64,000 bases of DNA from Sphingobium psychrophilum (GCF_012927105.1 NZ_JABBFV010000007.1:124001-188000), one strand, 5' to 3'; positions 39,101 to 46,719 are shown, counted from the first letter of the stretch. Notes: generated by a model not told the origin, from the letters alone. Made by a program: numbers and translations.

Positions 39101-39636
39101 TCGGCTTCGAACTCTACCAGTCGATGCTGGAAGAGGCGATCATGGACGCCAAGGCGGGCGGGGTCGGCATCGAAAAGCGCAGCGACAGCTTCTCCCCCCA
39201 GATCAGCGTCGATGCGCCCATCCTCATCCCCGACGACTATGTGCTCGACCTTGACCTCCGCATGGGCCTCTATCGCCGCATCAATGAGTTGGAGGACCGC
39301 AATGGCCTGGAATCCTTCGCCGCCGAACTGATCGACCGTTTCGGCAAGCTGCCGCTCCCCACGCAAAACCTGCTCAAGATCATCGAGATCAAGCAAAATT
39401 GCGTGACCGCGAATATCTCGAAAATCGACATGGGCGCGAAAGGCGCATTGGTCAGCTTCTTCGAAGACAGCTTCCCCAATCCCGCGGGCCTCATCGCCTA
39501 TGTCCAGCGCCTGGATGGCGTCGCCCGCCTGCGCCCCGACAGCAAGATCGTCGTCAACCGCGCCTGGCCCGATCCCCAGGCCCGCCTGAACGGCGCGCTG
39601 CAATTGTCGAAAGGCCTGGCGAAGGCGGCGGGGTAG
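36163..39636 (+). CDS. mfd: Transcription-repair coupling factor
   Basis: A 1157-residue Mfd. The UvrB-like N-terminus (AWDCLPYDRASPS), the RNA polymerase-interacting domain (LVVHMDHGIGRYEGLTQI) and the translocase core with Walker A GDVGFGKTEVALRAAF and DEEQ box VDEEQRFGVTHKE are all present. TATPIPRTLQMAMSG, HRADRFGLAQLYQLRGRVG and a C-terminal TRCF domain follow. It removes stalled RNA polymerase and recruits UvrA. ATG 36163 fits the family start. The left hairpin arm of a nuclease cassette begins 13 bases after its stop and may terminate transcription. Confidence 0.98.
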   Translation: MTDLQKILNAKAPLTLSGVPAGFQPWLLADIARAAGAAGGRAVFIASDEQLMRAVADTAHYFAPEIEIIEIPAWDCLPYDRASPSLRAASARLAGLYALQAKPKGPQLVLTTLAAMTQRTLTPFRVRQLVAKLAPKERIAIQALAAMLQANGYVRTDTVHDRGEFAIRGGIVDLFPGGEDMPLRLDFFGDEIETVRRFDPSDQRTIENVDGFTLLPASEALLDEETIKRFRGRYRETFGATATGDPLYQAVSDGRRLAGMEHWLPLFEEKLVPLADHLGDDAVLIRDPGVAGAAESRFESIRDYHANRIQAKTSDPGAYRPLKPESLYLDTAEWDAAVATMPMHGTTPFHEPASATVLDFAVDGPRDFAPERAQNSNIYEAVGKHIAALRREKKKVIIASYSVGARERLSGLLADHDVTRLATADNWQEALGTAANGSVTLTVLPLDHGFTAPDVAVLTEQDMLGDRLVRRAKRKKSADAFLQELATLSPGDLVVHMDHGIGRYEGLTQIPVSKAAHDCVALTYAGGDKLYVPVENLEVLSRYGSENEGVSLDRLGGEAWQRRKAKMKDRIREIAGELLKTAAVRALRTATVAEPDQAGYPAFVDRFPYQETEDQDRAISDVVEDLGSGKPMDRLVCGDVGFGKTEVALRAAFVAAMAGMQVVVICPTTLLARQHHMQFEERFRGFPVNIGRLSRLVPDKEAKATKAGLADGTIDIVVGTHALLAKGLEFKRLGLVIVDEEQRFGVTHKERLKSLKTDVHVLTLTATPIPRTLQMAMSGLRELSVIQTPPVDRLAVRTYIMPWDGVVIREALLREHYRGGQSFFVVPRIADLTEIEEFLRNEVPEIKAIVAHGQMSATDVEERMSAFYDKRYDVLLSTTIVESGLDIPSANTLIIHRADRFGLAQLYQLRGRVGRSKTRAYAYMTTPANRIITETAEKRLKVLSDLDTLGAGFQLASHDLDIRGAGNLVGDEQSGHIKEVGFELYQSMLEEAIMDAKAGGVGIEKRSDSFSPQISVDAPILIPDDYVLDLDLRMGLYRRINELEDRNGLESFAAELIDRFGKLPLPTQNLLKIIEIKQNCVTANISKIDMGAKGALVSFFEDSFPNPAGLIAYVQRLDGVARLRPDSKIVVNRAWPDPQARLNGALQLSKGLAKAAG

Positions 39637-39649
39637 GAGGCATTACATG

Positions 39650-39682
39650 ATCGTCACCCCGGGCTTGACCCGGGGTCCCGCT
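39650..39682 (+). repeat. Left inverted arm of GIY-YIG cassette (REP-like hairpin)
   Basis: A 33-base arm containing the hairpin CCCCGGG-CTTGA-CCCGGGG. It matches the inverted right arm (40006-40038) at 31 of 33 positions; both differences are the two partners of a single base pair in the stem. Confidence 0.92.
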
Positions 39683-39720
39683 TTTTCGATCCTCCCTCGA
39701 CGGAAAAAGCGCGACAAGGC

Positions 39721-39999
39721 GGATGGGTCTACATCATGGCGGATCGCTATCGCGGCACGCTCTATGTCGGCGTTACGTCAAACCTGACCCAGCGCGTCCA
39801 TTAGCATCGTTCAAATGAAGGCTCTGATTTTTGCGCGCTTTATCAACTCCACCGCCTCGTCTGGGCCGAACGCGGTGACGACATCGTCACCTGCATCGAG
39901 CGCGAAAAGCGGCTCAAGCGTTGGCGGCGGCAATGGAAATTCGAACTGATCGAGAATGACAATCCCGAATGGCGAGACATGTTCGGCGCGCTGGCTTGA
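39721..39999 (+). pseudogene. GIY-YIG endonuclease remnant with in-frame amber stop
   Basis: Reading from 39721 gives GWVYIMADRYRGTLYVGVTS, the GIY-YIG core in its GWVYIM form, then NLTQRVH, a TAG at 39802-39804, and in the same frame HRSNEGSDFCALYQLHRLVW and IEREKRLKRWRRQWKFELIE, ending in TGA at 39997. Family members have glutamine or another residue at the stop position; CAG to TAG would explain it. No ATG start lies upstream in frame, so the beginning may be damaged as well. All other family landmarks are intact, indicating recent inactivation. Confidence 0.85.
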
Positions 40000-40005
40000 A
40001 ACAAC

Positions 40006-40038
40006 AGCGGGACCCCGGCTCAAGGCCGGGGTGACGAT
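40006..40038 (-). repeat. Right inverted arm of GIY-YIG cassette
   Basis: An inverted copy of 39650-39682; its hairpin reads CCCCGGC-CTTGA-GCCGGGG on the complementary strand. It begins seven bases after the pseudogene stop codon. Confidence 0.92.
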
Positions 40039-40138
40039 GGGAGAACATATGCTCGCCCTTTCCTACTCGGCGCATTTCTGGTCTATCCTGCGGGATGGAA
40101 CAGCCCGACCGACGCGCCGCCCGCAATCCGTCACGAGA

Positions 40139-40182
40139 GCGATTTCTAATCAGATGGAATCATCTGATGACTCGGAAATCGC
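40139..40182. repeat. Two-tier hairpin element, copy 2
   Basis: The outer stem GCGATTTC/GAAATCGC (40139-40146 with 40175-40182) encloses the inner stem ATCAGATG-GAAT-CATCTGAT (40149-40168). Confidence 0.8.
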
Positions 40183-40196
40183 GTAAAGCCAATAAT

Positions 40197-40240
40197 CTAG
40201 AGCGGTCGATCCGATACAATCGGATCGCAAACCGCTCTAG
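40197..40240. repeat. Two-tier hairpin element, copy 3
   Basis: The outer stem CTAGAGCGG/CCGCTCTAG (40197-40205 with 40232-40240) encloses the inner stem CGATCCGAT-ACA-ATCGGATCG (40207-40227). It follows copy 2 by 14 bases. The rest of the gap to 40470 has only a small CCCG-AAAT-CGGG hairpin followed by T5 at 40339-40361 and no gene I can support. Confidence 0.8.
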
Positions 40241-40470
40241 TGACCCGGATGGCGCGTAACCGGCGCGTCACGATGACCCTGGTGTCGCGTCAAAGATACG
40301 CAGTTGTTACCTAAGACGCACTTTGCCCACACAAAAGCCCCGAAATCGGGCGATAATTTTTGCCATGACGGTGTGAACTTCGCTGTGGCGCGTTGCTGTG
40401 ACCCATGCGCACTCTGTCCTACCTGATCCAGATGCGCTAAAACGGTCCGACAAAAGGGGAGAATATTATC

Positions 40471-40866
40471 ATGCCCGTCGAAATCACGATCCTCGCCTGG
40501 TCCATGGTCCTGCTGCTGGTCCACATCTTTGCCGCGGCGCATGTGAAGACGAAGCAATATGGCCCCAAATGGAATATGGGCGCGCGCGACGAAAAACTGC
40601 CGCCGCTCCATCCGCTCGCCGGGCGCCTGGTCCGGGCGGAGGCCAATTTCAAGGAAACTCTGCCCATCGCCATCGTCGCGCTGATCGGCGTGGTCGTGGC
40701 GGGGAAGACCAGCGAATGGACCGCCATGGGCGGCTGGATTTGGCTGGGCGCGCGGATCGTCTATCTGCCGCTCTATGCGGCCGGCATCCCGGTGGTCCGC
40801 ACCATCATCTTCCTGGCCAGCCTGGTTGGCATATTGATCGTCCTCTGGCCGCTGCTGACTGTTTAA
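40471..40866 (+). CDS. MAPEG family membrane protein
   Basis: A 131-residue membrane protein with four hydrophobic segments (about 5-23, 64-82, 88-103, 108-128) in the MAPEG layout, with NMGARDEKLPPL and RLVRAEANFKETLPI between the first two helices. Eukaryotic relatives are glutathione-dependent membrane enzymes; bacterial ones are mostly uncharacterised, so no substrate is proposed. GGGGAG lies nine bases before ATG 40471. Its stop overlaps the convergent EAL gene by four bases. Confidence 0.85.
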   Translation: MPVEITILAWSMVLLLVHIFAAAHVKTKQYGPKWNMGARDEKLPPLHPLAGRLVRAEANFKETLPIAIVALIGVVVAGKTSEWTAMGGWIWLGARIVYLPLYAAGIPVVRTIIFLASLVGILIVLWPLLTV

Positions 40867-42905
40867 CCCTTCAGCACCAGATTGATAAGGTCGGCGGACG
40901 ACACTCCCGCCGACCGCAGGAAGCCCTGATAATAATCGCAGCCCTCACGAGCGAGCAGGCCCAGTTGCTCCTCCGTCTCTACCCCCTCGGCGATGACCTT
41001 CAACCCCAGCGACTTGGCCATGTGGATGACCCCACGCACGATGATCCGGTCCCGCGCCGTGCCCGCAATATCCTGTGCCAGACCACTGTCGATCTTCAGG
41101 AAATCGAGCGGCAGGCTCTTGAGATAGGCGAGGCTGGAATAGCCCGTGCCGAAATCGTCGATCGCGACCGCCAGTCCTTCGGTCCGCAGCGCCGTCAACA
41201 GCGCGGCGGCGGCGTCCACATCCTCGATCAAGCCGCTCTCGGTGATCTCCACCGTCAGCCGGGACCGCGGAAAGCCGCTGCGATCGACCAGCCCCAGCAG
41301 GCCGGGCATGAAACCGGGTTGGGCGATGTCCGCCGCGGTGACGTTGATCGACAGGCGCAAGTCGGACAAGGCCCGCGGCCAGGCAGCCGCCTGCCGCAAC
41401 GCCTCTGCCTGGATATGCGCCGACAGCGGCAGCATATAGTCGGATCGCTCCGCCGTGGCGAACAATATGCCCGCGCCCAGCGGGCCATAATGGGGGTGAT
41501 TCCACCGCGCCAGCGCCTCCACGCCGCTGATCTTGTCGCTGTCGACCGGATATTGCGGCTGGAACACAATGCCGATCTCGCCCCGGTCCAGCGCCAGGCG
41601 CAGGTCCGTCTCCAACCGGTCGGCATCCACCTGGCGGCTGTGCTTTTCGGCCGAAAGGATGCGGATGCCCTCACCGCCCCCCTGCCGCGCATCGGCCAGC
41701 GCCGTGCCCGCGCGGCGCAGCAGATGGGTCACGTCATCCTCCGCCCGCGCCTGCGCAATGCCGCACCGCGCCGTCAGGCGGATCAGGTGATCGCCCGCGC
41801 TGAACGGTTGCCCGACCGCACCGATCAATTGGCGCGCCAGGAAGGTCGCCCGGTCGCTCCCCGCCGCCTCGCCGGTCAGACCGACCAGAAATTCGGTGCC
41901 CGCAATGCGCGCGACCATTGCGCCGGGCGCAACATCGTCCACCATCCGCTCGATCCGCCGGGCGATGCGGCCCAACAGCGCGTCGCCGACCACCTGACCA
42001 TAGGCGGCGTTCATGCGGTCGAACTGGCTGATCGACAGTAACAAGATACTGGTGGCCAAGCCCGCCCGCCGGTCCAGCCAGTCCAGCGCCGCCTGCCGCG
42101 ATCGCAGGCCGGTCAGGAAATCGCGCATCTCGCCTTCCCGTTCATGCCCTTCGGACAGCCATTCGACGTCGGCGGCCAGCCCGCCGTCCGACAGCCGCAG
42201 ATGATGCACCAGCCGCTGGCCAGGGCGTCCGGGCAAGCTATGCGCCAGCGCAGCGGGGCGTCCGGCGCGGATCATCGCCTTCAACGCGACCAGCACCGCG
42301 CGTCGTTCCGACCGCGGCAACCGGCGCAGCAATGCCGAAGGGGCGATATGCGAATCGGCCAGGTCCAGATGCTGCGCCAGGCTGTCGCTCAACCGCAGCA
42401 GCGACCCGGCACGCGCCAGTTCCCAATAGAGCGCGTCGCCCCGCCTGATCCGCTGGGCGCGCTGGTTATGCGCCACGCCGCCGCCCACACGCTCCACCAG
42501 TCGGTGCGCAGACGCCAGCGCGGCATTGAGCGCAGCGTCGGTCACCGGCCCCACCAGATAATGGGTCGCCCCCGCAGCCATCAGGGCGGGCAACTGCCCC
42601 TGGTCCTGCGGATCGACCAGCACCAGCAACGCGCCGCCACCCGCCTCCATCGGCGGCACCAGCGGCGACAGCAACCGCTGCGCCTGCCCGCCCGCCCGAA
42701 GGTCGACCAGCGCGACCTGCGCCTCGCTATGCAGATAGCGCTGCGGGGCGTCCTTGGCCCGCCGTGCGCCGATCGCGCGCCAGCCGATCCTTTGCGCGGC
42801 ATGGCACAGCCCGTCGCGATCGCCCGGCGACAGGATGAAAAGGCTGCGATGGCCGACTGCGGTATGATCCCCGCTCACGTATATCTGTCCCCCGGCATGG
42901 CGCAT
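40863..42905 (-). CDS. EAL phosphodiesterase with degenerate GGDEF domain
   Basis: A 680-residue cytosolic protein. The first 130 residues are receiver-like (QVALVDLRAGGQAQRLLSPL) without clear phosphoacceptor context. A GGDEF domain lies around 255-425, but the signature is AGTEF instead of GGDEF, so cyclase activity is unlikely. The EAL domain (about 430-675) has EALARWNHP, VEITES, IDDFGTGYSSLAYLKSLPLD, KID and AEGVET, consistent with active c-di-GMP hydrolysis. The end motif is QGFL rather than the commoner QGYL. It is convergent with MAPEG and divergent from moaA. Confidence 0.92.
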   Translation of the reverse strand: MRHAGGQIYVSGDHTAVGHRSLFILSPGDRDGLCHAAQRIGWRAIGARRAKDAPQRYLHSEAQVALVDLRAGGQAQRLLSPLVPPMEAGGGALLVLVDPQDQGQLPALMAAGATHYLVGPVTDAALNAALASAHRLVERVGGGVAHNQRAQRIRRGDALYWELARAGSLLRLSDSLAQHLDLADSHIAPSALLRRLPRSERRAVLVALKAMIRAGRPAALAHSLPGRPGQRLVHHLRLSDGGLAADVEWLSEGHEREGEMRDFLTGLRSRQAALDWLDRRAGLATSILLLSISQFDRMNAAYGQVVGDALLGRIARRIERMVDDVAPGAMVARIAGTEFLVGLTGEAAGSDRATFLARQLIGAVGQPFSAGDHLIRLTARCGIAQARAEDDVTHLLRRAGTALADARQGGGEGIRILSAEKHSRQVDADRLETDLRLALDRGEIGIVFQPQYPVDSDKISGVEALARWNHPHYGPLGAGILFATAERSDYMLPLSAHIQAEALRQAAAWPRALSDLRLSINVTAADIAQPGFMPGLLGLVDRSGFPRSRLTVEITESGLIEDVDAAAALLTALRTEGLAVAIDDFGTGYSSLAYLKSLPLDFLKIDSGLAQDIAGTARDRIIVRGVIHMAKSLGLKVIAEGVETEEQLGLLAREGCDYYQGFLRSAGVSSADLINLVLKG

Positions 42906-43008
42906 CGCCCCGTCCTGTTACCACGCCTTAGCATCAAGCCGTTACCGACCTGTTGCCCCGCCTGCAACTTCGCTTGCGCGGGCCATGTCCATCGCCTAGC
43001 TAGTCGGC

Positions 43009-44019
43009 ATGGCCATGGCCGATCCCTCACGCCCTTTGATGACCGACGGTCTTGGCCGCCGGATCAGCTATCTGCGCATTTCGGTGACCGACCGCTGCGA
43101 CCTGCGCTGCCGCTATTGCATGGCGGAAAAGATGCAGTTCCTGCCCAAAAATCAGGTGCTGACGCTGGAAGAGATCGCCCTGCTGGCCGATCTGTTCATT
43201 GCCCGCGGCATCCGTAAAATCCGCCTGACCGGTGGCGAGCCATTGGTGCGGCGCGATATCGGCGATCTGGTTCGCCGCATCGGACGGCATATCGGCGCGG
43301 GCCTGGAGGAACTGACCCTCACCACCAACGGCACTCGCCTCGCCGACCATGCGGAGATGCTGGCGGATGCGGGCGTGCGGCGGATCAATGTCAGCCTGGA
43401 CAGCCGCGATCCCGAACGCTTCGCCCATGTGACCCGCGGCGGCAAGATCGAGCAGGTTTTCGCCGGACTGGACACCGCCCGTGCTGCGGGCCTTGCGGTC
43501 AAGATCAACATGGTGGCGCTCAAGGGCGTCAATGACGATGAAATCCTGTCGATGCTGCGCTGGTGCGGGGAGGAGGGTTTCGACCTTACCCTGATCGAAA
43601 CCATGCCGCTGGGCGACACCGGCGAGGATCGCACAGATCATTATCTGCCGCTGACCCATGTCGCCGACCTGATTCGCGCCGATCATGCGCTCACTCCACT
43701 CTCGCACCGGACCGGCGGCCCGGCCCGCTATCATGCGGTCGAGGGGATGGGGATCAAGCTGGGCCTCATCACGCCGCTCACGCAAAATTTCTGCGCCGAC
43801 TGCAACCGCATCCGCATGACGTGCGAGGGCAAGATTTTCATGTGCCTGGGCCATGAGGATCATGTCGATTTCAAGTCGGCCCTGCGCGAAGGCGGCCTGC
43901 CCGCCGTTGAGCCGCTGATAGACCAGGCGCTGCGGCTTAAGCCTGCCGCCCACGACTTCCGTATCGGCGCGGGCGAAGGCGCGGCCACACGCCGCCATAT
44001 GAGCGTCACCGGCGGATGA
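43009..44019 (+). CDS. moaA: GTP 3',8-cyclase (molybdenum cofactor biosynthesis protein A)
   Basis: A 336-residue radical SAM enzyme. The N-terminal 4Fe-4S site is C30, C34, C37 (CDLRCRYC); the GTP-side cluster is C262, C265, C279; the C-terminus ends in SVTGG with the functionally important double glycine. It performs the first step of molybdopterin synthesis. ATG 43009 and ATG 43015 both fit; no Moco riboswitch-like structure is evident in the 100-base leader. The stop overlaps nadK by four bases (ATGA). Confidence 0.97.
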   Translation: MAMADPSRPLMTDGLGRRISYLRISVTDRCDLRCRYCMAEKMQFLPKNQVLTLEEIALLADLFIARGIRKIRLTGGEPLVRRDIGDLVRRIGRHIGAGLEELTLTTNGTRLADHAEMLADAGVRRINVSLDSRDPERFAHVTRGGKIEQVFAGLDTARAAGLAVKINMVALKGVNDDEILSMLRWCGEEGFDLTLIETMPLGDTGEDRTDHYLPLTHVADLIRADHALTPLSHRTGGPARYHAVEGMGIKLGLITPLTQNFCADCNRIRMTCEGKIFMCLGHEDHVDFKSALREGGLPAVEPLIDQALRLKPAAHDFRIGAGEGAATRRHMSVTGG

Positions 44020-44792
44020 GCAGCGAGCCGCGGCGCGCTCTGGTCGCGTCCCCCACCCAAGCCGCGCGAGCGGCTGAGGAGCGGCTGCGCGCCGCTTATG
44101 ACTTCGTGCCCGTCGAGCAGGCCGACATGATCATCGCGCTGGGCGGCGACGGCTTCATGCTTCAGACGCTCCATTCCATGCTGGAAGCGCGCCGGATCGT
44201 CCCGATCTTCGGGATGAACCTGGGCACGGTCGGTTTCCTGATGAACGAATGGCGGCTGGAACGGCTCGACCAGCGGCTGGAGAAGGCCAAGAGCTTCAAG
44301 GTCAATCCGTTGCGCATGACGGTGGACACGGTCGATGGCGAGCGTTTCTCCATCCCCGCCATCAACGAAGTCTCGCTGCTGCGCGAAACCCGCCAGACCG
44401 CCAAGCTGGAGGTGCAGGTGAACGGCCGCACCGTGCTGCCCGAACTGGTGTGCGATGGCGTACTGGTGGCGACCCCGGCCGGCTCGACCGCCTATAATCT
44501 GTCCGCCCATGGTCCCATCCTGCCGCTGGGGTCCGCGCTCGTCGCCCTGACCCCGATCAGTCCATTCCGTCCCCGGCGCTGGCGCGGCGCCATCCTGCCT
44601 GAAAACACGGTCATCCGTTTCATCGTCCTCGATCCCGTCAAGCGCCCGGTCAGCGCCGTCGCCGATCAGCGCGAAGTCCGCGACATTGCGCAGGTGGAGA
44701 TCGGCATCGACCGTGCGACCCCACTGACATTGTTGTTCGACCCCGAACATACGCTGGACGACCGCATCGCCGCCGAACAATTCATCGCATAA
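44016..44792 (+). CDS. nadK: NAD kinase
   Basis: A 258-residue NAD kinase with the GGDG motif at 43-46 (IIALGGDGFMLQ), FGMNLGTVGFLMNE, and the second conserved block CDGVLVATPAGSTAYNLSAHG. It phosphorylates NAD to NADP. It starts within the moaA stop codon (ATGA), so moaA and nadK are coupled. Two tRNA-Asn genes follow on the same strand with their own promoters. Confidence 0.96.
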   Translation: MSSEPRRALVASPTQAARAAEERLRAAYDFVPVEQADMIIALGGDGFMLQTLHSMLEARRIVPIFGMNLGTVGFLMNEWRLERLDQRLEKAKSFKVNPLRMTVDTVDGERFSIPAINEVSLLRETRQTAKLEVQVNGRTVLPELVCDGVLVATPAGSTAYNLSAHGPILPLGSALVALTPISPFRPRRWRGAILPENTVIRFIVLDPVKRPVSAVADQREVRDIAQVEIGIDRATPLTLLFDPEHTLDDRIAAEQFIA

Positions 44793-44810
44793 ATTTCCGT
44801 CATTTGGCGC

Positions 44811-44840
44811 TTGCCATGGCGTGAAAGCCGCTGCTATAGG
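44811..44840 (+). promoter_or_regulatory. Promoter of first tRNA-Asn
   Basis: A -35 TTGCCA (44811-44816) and a -10 TATAGG (44835-44840) are separated by 18 bases, placing the start of transcription shortly before the tRNA at 44869. The same arrangement recurs upstream of the second copy. Confidence 0.6.
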
Positions 44841-44868
44841 CGCGTCCTGCCCAGCGAAAGCGGGTTGC

Positions 44869-44943
44869 TCCCCGATAGCTCAGCGGTAGAGCATTCGACT
44901 GTTAATCGAATGGCCGTAGGTTCGAATCCTACTCGGGGAGCCA
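44869..44943 (+). tRNA. tRNA-Asn (GTT), first copy
   Basis: A 75-base tRNA with encoded CCA. The acceptor stem is TCCCCGA/TCGGGGA with discriminator G; the D arm is GCTC/GAGC; the anticodon loop CTGTTAA gives anticodon GTT (asparagine); the T arm is CGTAGGTTCGAATCCTACT. It is identical base for base to the second copy. Confidence 0.97.
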
Positions 44944-45074
44944 CATTTTCAGGCCGGCAGGCCCGGAATTTTCTCAGAAATAGCGTTTTCGCGCCGCCTC
45001 ACAGGCCTCCTGCCTAGTCGCGAATGTCTGACATGAATTGACCTGATTTTTCGGTTGTCAGGCGATCGACGCTC

Positions 45075-45103
45075 TTGCCATTTCCATTTCGCCGATGCAT
45101 AGG
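45075..45103 (+). promoter_or_regulatory. Promoter of second tRNA-Asn
   Basis: A -35 TTGCCA (45075-45080) and a -10 CATAGG (45098-45103) with a 17-base spacer. The downstream leader (GCGCGGCCTGCC onward) is recognisably the same as that of the first copy. Confidence 0.55.
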
Positions 45104-45132
45104 CGCGGCCTGCCTGGCGAAAGCCGGTCGTT

Positions 45133-45207
45133 CCCCGATAGCTCAGCGGTAGAGCATTCGACTGTTAATCGAATGGCCGTAGGTTCGAATCCTACTCGGG
45201 GAGCCAT
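45133..45207 (+). tRNA. tRNA-Asn (GTT), second copy
   Basis: Identical over 75 bases to 44869-44943, including the encoded CCA and anticodon GTT. It lies 189 bases downstream, followed by a short T-run. The leaders are similar and the trailers are not, which indicates a tandem duplication including the promoter. Confidence 0.97.
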
Positions 45208-45273
45208 TTTTACCAACATCTTCAGCACCTTCGTCCAGCTCGATGCTCCGTCGCGCCGCGCCCTGCTTCGCCC

Positions 45274-45310
45274 AGGAAAAAACGCGCGAAGCCGGTAAGC
45301 TTCGCGCGTT
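45274..45310 (-). terminator. Intrinsic terminator of the ParA-RHH-SPOR operon
   Basis: A perfect twelve-base-pair stem AACGCGCGAAGC/GCTTCGCGCGTT (45281-45292 with 45299-45310) with a six-base loop. On the minus strand it is followed by a run of six T. It lies 28 bases past the stop of the SPOR lipoprotein gene. Confidence 0.9.
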
Positions 45311-45338
45311 CAAGGTCACGCTTGGGGGAAGAAACGGT

Positions 45339-46700
45339 TCAGCGCGATGCGTATTGGCGGCCCTTAGTGGCGATCGCCCAACGCTGCGGCGTCGCGCCCG
45401 GCGCGCCTTCGCGCACAAAACACTGGCCGCTCTTTGCGCGGATCGTCCGGCACGCCGTCATGGCGTCCGCCCGGCTGCCAAAGCCACTGATGGCAAGGCG
45501 ATAATAGGGCTTGCCCTTGACGGTCGCCTGGCTGGTCAGCACCGGGAAGGCGGCCAGAGCATTGCTGCGCCCGGCCATGCTCATCCATTTTTCCTTGGCG
45601 ATCGCGGCATTGTCATAAGCGCCCAGCTGCACCACCCAGTTGCTGGCGCCATTGGCGACCGGCTTGATGAAGGCGGCCTGCTGCATCCGTGCGACCGGCA
45701 TGGCGATGGCTGGCTGTGCCTTGGCGGCACGGCTCTTGGGCTGAACCGGCTTGGCGTTGCGATCCTCAATGATGAAATCGCGGGCGGCGACGCGCACAGG
45801 CGCGCGGGCGGCCTTGATGACAGGTGCGGGCGCGGCCTCTACGACCGGCTCAGGCGCGGGCGTGGCTTCCGCCACTTGCACCGGCGCTTCCGGCTGGGCT
45901 TCTTGCACGGGCGCGATGTCCGGCGTGGCCTGCGCCATTTCGATCGGCGCAGCGGCGGCAGGTGCCAGCGCCAGCGCGACCGGCTGGCCGATATCGCCCT
46001 GATCGATCGTCACGCCCATCAGCGCGGCGACGCGCATCGGCGCCAAAGAAGGCTCGGCGATCTGCGCCCAGTCGGAAATACGCTTGTTCGCGGCCAGCGG
46101 CGCCATGTCCATGCCCACGATCATGCGCGCATCCTTCCAGCGACCGGCCAGCGCATAGGCATAGGCGAGATTCTGGCGCGTGCGCACGGTAGCGGACTGG
46201 TCATGAATGGCTTCGGAAAGAATACGGACGCCTTCGGACGGATCGCCCGCCATCGCCATCGCCAGGCCATAGTCGCCCGCCGGCACTGTAGCGGCATTGG
46301 CGACCAGCAGGCTGCGCGCGGCGTCGGCACGGCCCTGCGCTACCTGCACCAGCGCCAGGCTGACGATCGTGCTGGCGTCGTTATTGCCCAGTGTCATCGC
46401 GTCGCTCAGCGCCGTTTCGGCCGAGGCGAAGCGGCCGGCCAGCACATAGGCGCGGCCCAAAATATGGCGATAGGTGGCGTTTTGCGGGGCGATCTGCACC
46501 GCAGCTTCGGCGGCTTCCACCGCCTTGGCACCGTCCCGGTCGGCCAGCGCCTTTTCGGCGGCGATGGCGAGTTTGCCCGGATCGCCCTTCTGCTGGACGG
46601 CCGAAGCCGACGGGCGGAAGGCCGCGCCGGTGCAACCCACCATGGTCGTGGCGACGAGCAAAGAAGACAGCGCCGCCTTTCCGAATGTCGTGCGTTTCAT
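45339..46700 (-). CDS. TPR and SPOR domain lipoprotein
   Basis: A 453-residue exported protein. A signal peptide ends in the lipobox VGC with Cys 23. TPR-like repeats cover about residues 45-190 (AVQIAPQNATYRHILGRAYV, RTRQNLAYAYALAGRW). A Pro/Ala-rich linker follows, then a C-terminal SPOR domain (about 360-440, SNWVVQLGAYDNAAIAKEKW) with a Cys pair spaced x9. SPOR domains bind denuded septal peptidoglycan. ATG 46700 has AAGGGTGGG upstream; GTG 46712 is less likely. It follows the RHH gene by 19 bases and ends the operon started by parA. Confidence 0.88.
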   Translation of the reverse strand: MKRTTFGKAALSSLLVATTMVGCTGAAFRPSASAVQQKGDPGKLAIAAEKALADRDGAKAVEAAEAAVQIAPQNATYRHILGRAYVLAGRFASAETALSDAMTLGNNDASTIVSLALVQVAQGRADAARSLLVANAATVPAGDYGLAMAMAGDPSEGVRILSEAIHDQSATVRTRQNLAYAYALAGRWKDARMIVGMDMAPLAANKRISDWAQIAEPSLAPMRVAALMGVTIDQGDIGQPVALALAPAAAAPIEMAQATPDIAPVQEAQPEAPVQVAEATPAPEPVVEAAPAPVIKAARAPVRVAARDFIIEDRNAKPVQPKSRAAKAQPAIAMPVARMQQAAFIKPVANGASNWVVQLGAYDNAAIAKEKWMSMAGRSNALAAFPVLTSQATVKGKPYYRLAISGFGSRADAMTACRTIRAKSGQCFVREGAPGATPQRWAIATKGRQYASR

Positions 46701-46719
46701 AAAATTACCCACCCTTCAT

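Larger units (their letters stand above)
39650..40038 (+). mobile_element. Candidate nuclease-REP cassette with dead GIY-YIG gene
   Basis: A 389-base unit bounded by 33-base inverted hairpin arms with one disrupted GIY-YIG nuclease gene inside, placed directly after mfd. Size and layout parallel the DUF559 cassette at 17841-18264, although the repeat sequences differ. No transposase or target duplication is visible. Confidence 0.6.

Noticed and set aside
40339..40361. Terminator (CCCG-AAAT-CGGG followed by T5)
   Set aside because: The stem is only four pairs and there is no gene upstream on that strand after the dead cassette, so it is not listed as a terminator.
40398..42041. A long plus-strand frame overlapping the MAPEG and EAL genes
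   Set aside because: It runs out of frame through MAPEG and antisense to the EAL domain, with low-complexity Arg/Gln/His content.
42906..43008. Molybdenum cofactor riboswitch upstream of moaA
   Set aside because: The 100-base leader has no extended multi-stem structure recognisable as a Moco motif.
44869..45207. tRNA-Asn duplication as an integrative-element attachment site
   Set aside because: No integrase or foreign-looking gene lies between or beside the copies, and the duplication includes the promoter, which fits tandem duplication.
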